This document shows positions 5,439 through 8,791 of a DNA stretch of 8,791 nucleotides, piece by piece; the stretch's first letter is position 1, and each line of letters opens with the position of its first letter. The notes below the pieces were generated by a model, which was not told the DNA's origin, did not search any database, and was given only the letters and a program-made list of their open reading frames with translations. The DNA lies in NCBI GenBank assembly GCA_947458985.1, contig CANHBA010000086.1:1-8791 (forward strand). Direction: 5' to 3'. Both the position numbers and the translations under genes were made by a program. Source of the DNA: Flavobacteriales bacterium. GTDB lineage: Bacteria; Bacteroidota; Bacteroidia; Flavobacteriales_D; Crocinitomicaceae.

Positions 5439-8219
5439 ATGGAAAAATTTATCACGGTTAAAGGAGCGCGCGAACACAACCTCAAAGGACTCGACGTACG
5501 CATCCCACACGGCAAACTCACCGTGATTACCGGGGTTTCGGGCTCCGGCAAATCTAGCCTAGCCTTTGACACCATTTTTGCCGAAGGACAGCGACGTTTC
5601 ATCGAAAGCATGTCTGCTTATGCGCGTCAGTTCTTAGGGCGCTTAGACAAGCCTGCAATTGACGACATCAAAGGCTTGTCCCCAGCCATCGCCATTCAGC
5701 AAAAGGTCAGCAGCGGTAACCCAAGATCTACAATTGGCACCAGCACCGAAATCTACGACTACCTTAAATTATTATTTGCCCGCATTGGCACGACCTACTC
5801 ACCTGTTTCCGGAAGCGCCGTTCTCAAACACCAAACCAAGGATGTCATTACATTCTTGGACCAACACTGGACTGAGGAGCCATTTGCCATATTATACGCC
5901 CTGTCATTTAATTCCACTGAAGATTTAAATAAAAAGATACAACTTCTTAACAAAGAAGGTTTTACAAGGCTATTTCTAAATGAGGAATTTGTCCTGATCG
6001 ACGACCTCGATCCCTTTTCCGAAATGCCCGAACAAATCTGGGTGGTTATTGACCGGCTCAAAAATAGCCCGCGCGAACTCCCACAACAAAGCCGCCTATC
6101 GGAAGGCATCGAACGTGCTTTTGCCGAAGGAAAGGGAGAATGCAGCTTGTACAACGCGCATAGCAAAGAGTTGGCGCATTTCAACGGACGCTTTGAAGCC
6201 GACGGCCTGCGCTTCGAAGAACCTACAGCTGCCTTCTTTGCATTCAACAACCCTTACGGCGCATGCAAAAAGTGCGAAGGCTACGGCATGACCCTCGGCA
6301 TCGATGAAGAACTCGTTTTTCCGGACCGCACCAAAAGCATTTACGAAGGCGCCGTGGCCCCTTGGAAAGGCGAAAACATGCAGGAATACCTCCAACGCTT
6401 GTTGTATCAAGCGAGCAAGTTTGACTTCCCGATCCACCGACCTATTCAGGAACTCAGCCCTGCTCAATACCAATTACTTTGGACTGGAAATAGTTATTTC
6501 ATTGGTTTAAATGAATTCTTTAAACAAATTGAAAGTCAGACTTATAAAATTCAATACAGAGTGCTTCTTTCTCGCTACAGAGGCAAGACAATTTGCCCCG
6601 ACTGCAACGGCACCCGCCTACGCAAAGATGCGGGCTACGTCAAAATAGCAGGCAAGAGCATTCAAGACGTTGTTTTAATGAGCATCGACGACGCTTTGGC
6701 TTATTTTCAAGCTTTAGAACTCAACGCACACGAGCAAAAGGTTTGCAAACATATCTTACCTGAAATCGAGCAGCGCTTGGCCTATTTACAAAAAGTAGGA
6801 CTCGGTTACCTGACCCTCAACCGAAATTCCAACACCCTTTCTGGCGGAGAAGCGCAGCGCATTCAATTGGCAACTTCCATTGGATCGAGTTTAGTTGGCT
6901 CGCTGTACATCCTCGACGAACCCTCCATTGGCCTGCATCCAAGGGATACCAAAAAATTAATTGAAGTGCTTATTGCGCTTAAAAACCAAGGCAATACTGT
7001 TTTGGTGGTGGAGCACGAAGAAGAAATCATGCGCGCCGCCGATGAAATCCTCGATATCGGGCCGCTTGCCGGTTCGCAAGGTGGCCATTTGGTATTCCAG
7101 GGCGACTTCAAAGCTTTAGAAAGCAGCGCTTCGCTCACTGCGCAATACCTCACGGGCCGCAAACAAATTGCACTTCCATTGCGCACCAGAACAGCACTTG
7201 GGCAATTACAAATTCACAATGCGCGCCAAAACAACCTCAAGAACATCGATGTACAAATCCCACTGGGGCAACTCGTTTGCATCACTGGCGTTTCGGGTTC
7301 TGGCAAATCTACCCTCATCAAAAGACTATTATACCCGCTTGTACGCAAAGAATTAGGCCTCAGCAGCGATTTAATAGGCAAATGCAATGGTTTAAGTGGC
7401 GACATCAAAAAGATTGGACACGTTGAATTTATAGACCAAAACCCAATAGGCAAATCATCGCGCAGCAATCCGATCACCTACGTCAAGGCTTTTGACGATA
7501 TCCGCGAAATATACGCCAGACAGCCTTTGGCCAAATTAAGAGGCTACAAGCCCGGCTATTTTTCTTTTAATGTGGCGGGCGGGCGTTGCGAAATTTGCGA
7601 AGGAGAAGGCAGCATTACAGTTTCCATGCAATTTATGGCCGATGTCCAGCTTCCTTGCAAACACTGCAAAGCCAAGCGCTACAAAACCGAAACCTTAGAA
7701 ATTCTGTACCGAGAAAAGTCCATTTCAGACTTACTCGAACTGACCTTACAGGAAGCACTAGACTTTTTTAGTGTAGACCCAGACAAACTCGCCCAAAAAG
7801 TGGCCGAGAAAATTCAACCGTTGGTAGATGTCGGACTGGGTTATTTAACTGTAGGGCAATCATCTAGTACCATGTCTGGCGGAGAAGCGCAGCGCATCAA
7901 ACTCGGTTCCTTTTTAAGCAAAGGCAACCAAAGTACACCTACCCTCTTTATTTTTGACGAACCCACAACAGGCTTGCATTTTTACGATATCGAAAAGCTT
8001 CTGATCGCGTTTAACGCCTTGCTAGACAAAGGCCACTCCTTAGTGGTGATCGAACACAACATGGAAGTCATCAAATGCGCAGACCACATCATCGACCTCG
8101 GGCCCGACGGCGGAGAAAATGGCGGAAATTTACTTTTTAGCGGGCATCCAAAAGACTTTATAAAGCTGAAAGACAACACTACAGCACACTATTTAAGTGA
8201 AAAGCTTGTTGAAAACTAA
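5439..8219 (+). CDS. uvrA: Excinuclease ABC subunit A (UvrA), nucleotide excision repair
   Basis: UvrA is the dimeric damage-recognition ATPase that loads UvrB on DNA lesions. The 926 residues (E. coli 940) contain both ABC modules. Walker A sequences are at 32-40 (GVSGSGKSS) and 617-625 (GVSGSGKST). Signatures are at 467-474 (LSGGEAQR) and 812-819 (MSGGEAQR), and Walker B Asp-Glu pairs are 493-494 and 840-841. Cysteine pairs are C276/C279, C386/C389, C717/C720 and C740/C743; the last two form the C-terminal zinc finger. The CxxC that pairs with C276/C279 in E. coli (C253/C256) is absent, with E253 and G256 at the aligned sites. The start is ATG 5439, which matches E. coli MDKIEVRGA; the in-frame TTG at 5433 lies in the -7 box. 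Residues about 155-184 and 351-374 are encoded by unusually AT-rich DNA. Confidence 0.97.
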   Translation: MEKFITVKGAREHNLKGLDVRIPHGKLTVITGVSGSGKSSLAFDTIFAEGQRRFIESMSAYARQFLGRLDKPAIDDIKGLSPAIAIQQKVSSGNPRSTIGTSTEIYDYLKLLFARIGTTYSPVSGSAVLKHQTKDVITFLDQHWTEEPFAILYALSFNSTEDLNKKIQLLNKEGFTRLFLNEEFVLIDDLDPFSEMPEQIWVVIDRLKNSPRELPQQSRLSEGIERAFAEGKGECSLYNAHSKELAHFNGRFEADGLRFEEPTAAFFAFNNPYGACKKCEGYGMTLGIDEELVFPDRTKSIYEGAVAPWKGENMQEYLQRLLYQASKFDFPIHRPIQELSPAQYQLLWTGNSYFIGLNEFFKQIESQTYKIQYRVLLSRYRGKTICPDCNGTRLRKDAGYVKIAGKSIQDVVLMSIDDALAYFQALELNAHEQKVCKHILPEIEQRLAYLQKVGLGYLTLNRNSNTLSGGEAQRIQLATSIGSSLVGSLYILDEPSIGLHPRDTKKLIEVLIALKNQGNTVLVVEHEEEIMRAADEILDIGPLAGSQGGHLVFQGDFKALESSASLTAQYLTGRKQIALPLRTRTALGQLQIHNARQNNLKNIDVQIPLGQLVCITGVSGSGKSTLIKRLLYPLVRKELGLSSDLIGKCNGLSGDIKKIGHVEFIDQNPIGKSSRSNPITYVKAFDDIREIYARQPLAKLRGYKPGYFSFNVAGGRCEICEGEGSITVSMQFMADVQLPCKHCKAKRYKTETLEILYREKSISDLLELTLQEALDFFSVDPDKLAQKVAEKIQPLVDVGLGYLTVGQSSSTMSGGEAQRIKLGSFLSKGNQSTPTLFIFDEPTTGLHFYDIEKLLIAFNALLDKGHSLVVIEHNMEVIKCADHIIDLGPDGGENGGNLLFSGHPKDFIKLKDNTTAHYLSEKLVEN

Positions 8220-8253
8220 GCACGCTTAAACCCATTTAGAATTTATATTCCCT

Positions 8254-8261
8254 TAACTTTG
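8254..8261 (+). promoter_or_regulatory. -7 box of the alpha-oxoamine synthase gene
   Basis: TAACTTTG fits TAnnTTTG exactly and ends 15 nt before the ATG at 8277. No TTG is seen 17-23 nt upstream, so the promoter is only partly supported. No hairpin terminator for uvrA was found in the 57-bp gap, so read-through from uvrA is also possible. Confidence 0.45.
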
Positions 8262-8276
8262 CAGAAAAATAGCAGC

Positions 8277-8791
8277 ATGTCAGCAGATATCTTCGAAAAA
8301 ATCAAGGCAAACCGCGGACCACTCGGAATGCATGCCAAAGAATCTCACGGGTACTTCACCTTCCCCAAATTAGAAGGCGAAATTGGTCCTCACATGAATT
8401 TCCGAGGCACAGAAAAACTCAATTGGTCGCTCAATAACTACCTCGGTTTGGCCAACCACCCTGAGGTGCGCAAAGCAGACGCAGACGCTGCAGCCATCTA
8501 CGGCTTTGGCTCGCCAATGGGAGCGCGTATGATGTCTGGTAATTCAAACTACCACGAACAACTCGAAAACGAACTCTCTGCTTTTGTCAGCAAAGAAGAC
8601 ACCATTTTATGCAACTTCGGCTACCAAGCGGTAGTTTCTGCAATTGATTGCCTTGTTGACCGCCACGACGTCATCGTTTACGATGCTGAATCTCACGCCT
8701 GTATCCTCGACGGCGTTCGCCTACACATGGGCAAACGTTTTGTGTTTAAGCACAACGAAGTCGACGATTGCGAAAAACAATTGCAACGCGC
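8277..8791 (+). CDS. PLP-dependent alpha-oxoamine synthase (serine palmitoyltransferase-like), N-terminal part
   Basis: This is a fold-type I PLP enzyme of the family that condenses an amino acid with an acyl-CoA (serine palmitoyltransferase, KBL, BioF). 171 residues are visible, and the gene runs off the window before the catalytic lysine. Family features are LNNYLGL at 52-58, a glycine-rich stretch GFGSPMGARMMSG at 76-88 and HEQLENEL at 93-100. NFGYQ at 113-117 is followed by D136 and H140 in DAESHACILDG, where the His stacks on the PLP ring in relatives. The N-terminal 50 residues (KIKANRGPLGM and FPKLEG) resemble a Bacteroidota group usually annotated as serine palmitoyltransferase-like. 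The product could feed sphingolipid or sulfonolipid (capnine) synthesis, which is inference. KBL or BioF activity is not excluded. Confidence 0.85.
   Translation, partial: MSADIFEKIKANRGPLGMHAKESHGYFTFPKLEGEIGPHMNFRGTEKLNWSLNNYLGLANHPEVRKADADAAAIYGFGSPMGARMMSGNSNYHEQLENELSAFVSKEDTILCNFGYQAVVSAIDCLVDRHDVIVYDAESHACILDGVRLHMGKRFVFKHNEVDDCEKQLQR

Noticed and set aside
5795..6473. Open frames on the - strand opposite uvrA (5795-6250, 6096-6473)
   Set aside because: They are antisense shadows of uvrA codon bias. The Ser/Arg/Ala-rich translations look random.
1..8791. Defence system, prophage, CRISPR array or biosynthetic cluster
   Set aside because: All complete genes belong to known housekeeping families. 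No repeats, transposase, integrase or nuclease-toxin genes were seen, and the strand arrangement argues against one joint system.

Overview
The window comes from a member of the Bacteroidota, probably a flavobacterium-like lineage. The evidence is TAnnTTTG promoter -7 boxes in front of most genes, A/T-rich leaders without Shine-Dalgarno sequences, a UvrA with an atypical first zinc module, a carotenoid desaturase of the CrtD type, and a serine-palmitoyltransferase-like alpha-oxoamine synthase. GC content is moderate. The gene set is housekeeping and chromosomal. I saw no insertion sequence, integrase, CRISPR array, tRNA or rRNA.

Layout. Positions 1-216 hold the 3' end of an unrecognised + strand gene. 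It overlaps tail-to-tail by 17 bp with a CrtI/CrtD-family carotenoid desaturase on the - strand (200-1675). A 193-bp A/T-rich divergent region carries the promoter and leader of an HU gene (1869-2141, +). HU ends at a strong bidirectional terminator shared with a convergent short-chain dehydrogenase (2206-3009, -). A 66-bp divergent promoter region separates that gene from gmhA (3076-3651, +). The gmhA stop codon abuts the stop codon of a CAT-type amino acid permease (3652-5391, -) with no intergenic base. A 47-bp divergent region with a perfect 9-bp inverted repeat separates the permease from uvrA (5439-8219, +). A 57-bp gap with a -7-like box leads into a 3'-truncated alpha-oxoamine synthase gene (8277-8791, +).

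The genes do not form a pathway. They alternate strand almost one by one, so most are probably single-gene transcription units. The functions are separate: pigment synthesis, nucleoid structure, an unknown redox step, heptose precursor synthesis, amino acid uptake, nucleotide excision repair and probably sphingolipid or sulfonolipid synthesis.

I found no convincing undescribed multi-gene system. The points worth a second look are the very compact architecture: -7 boxes only 3-4 nt from the start codons of uvrA and the dehydrogenase, which suggests leaderless transcripts, and overlapping or abutting convergent gene ends. Others are the symmetrical permease/uvrA promoter region, the missing CxxC pair in UvrA, and two sharply AT-rich patches inside uvrA.
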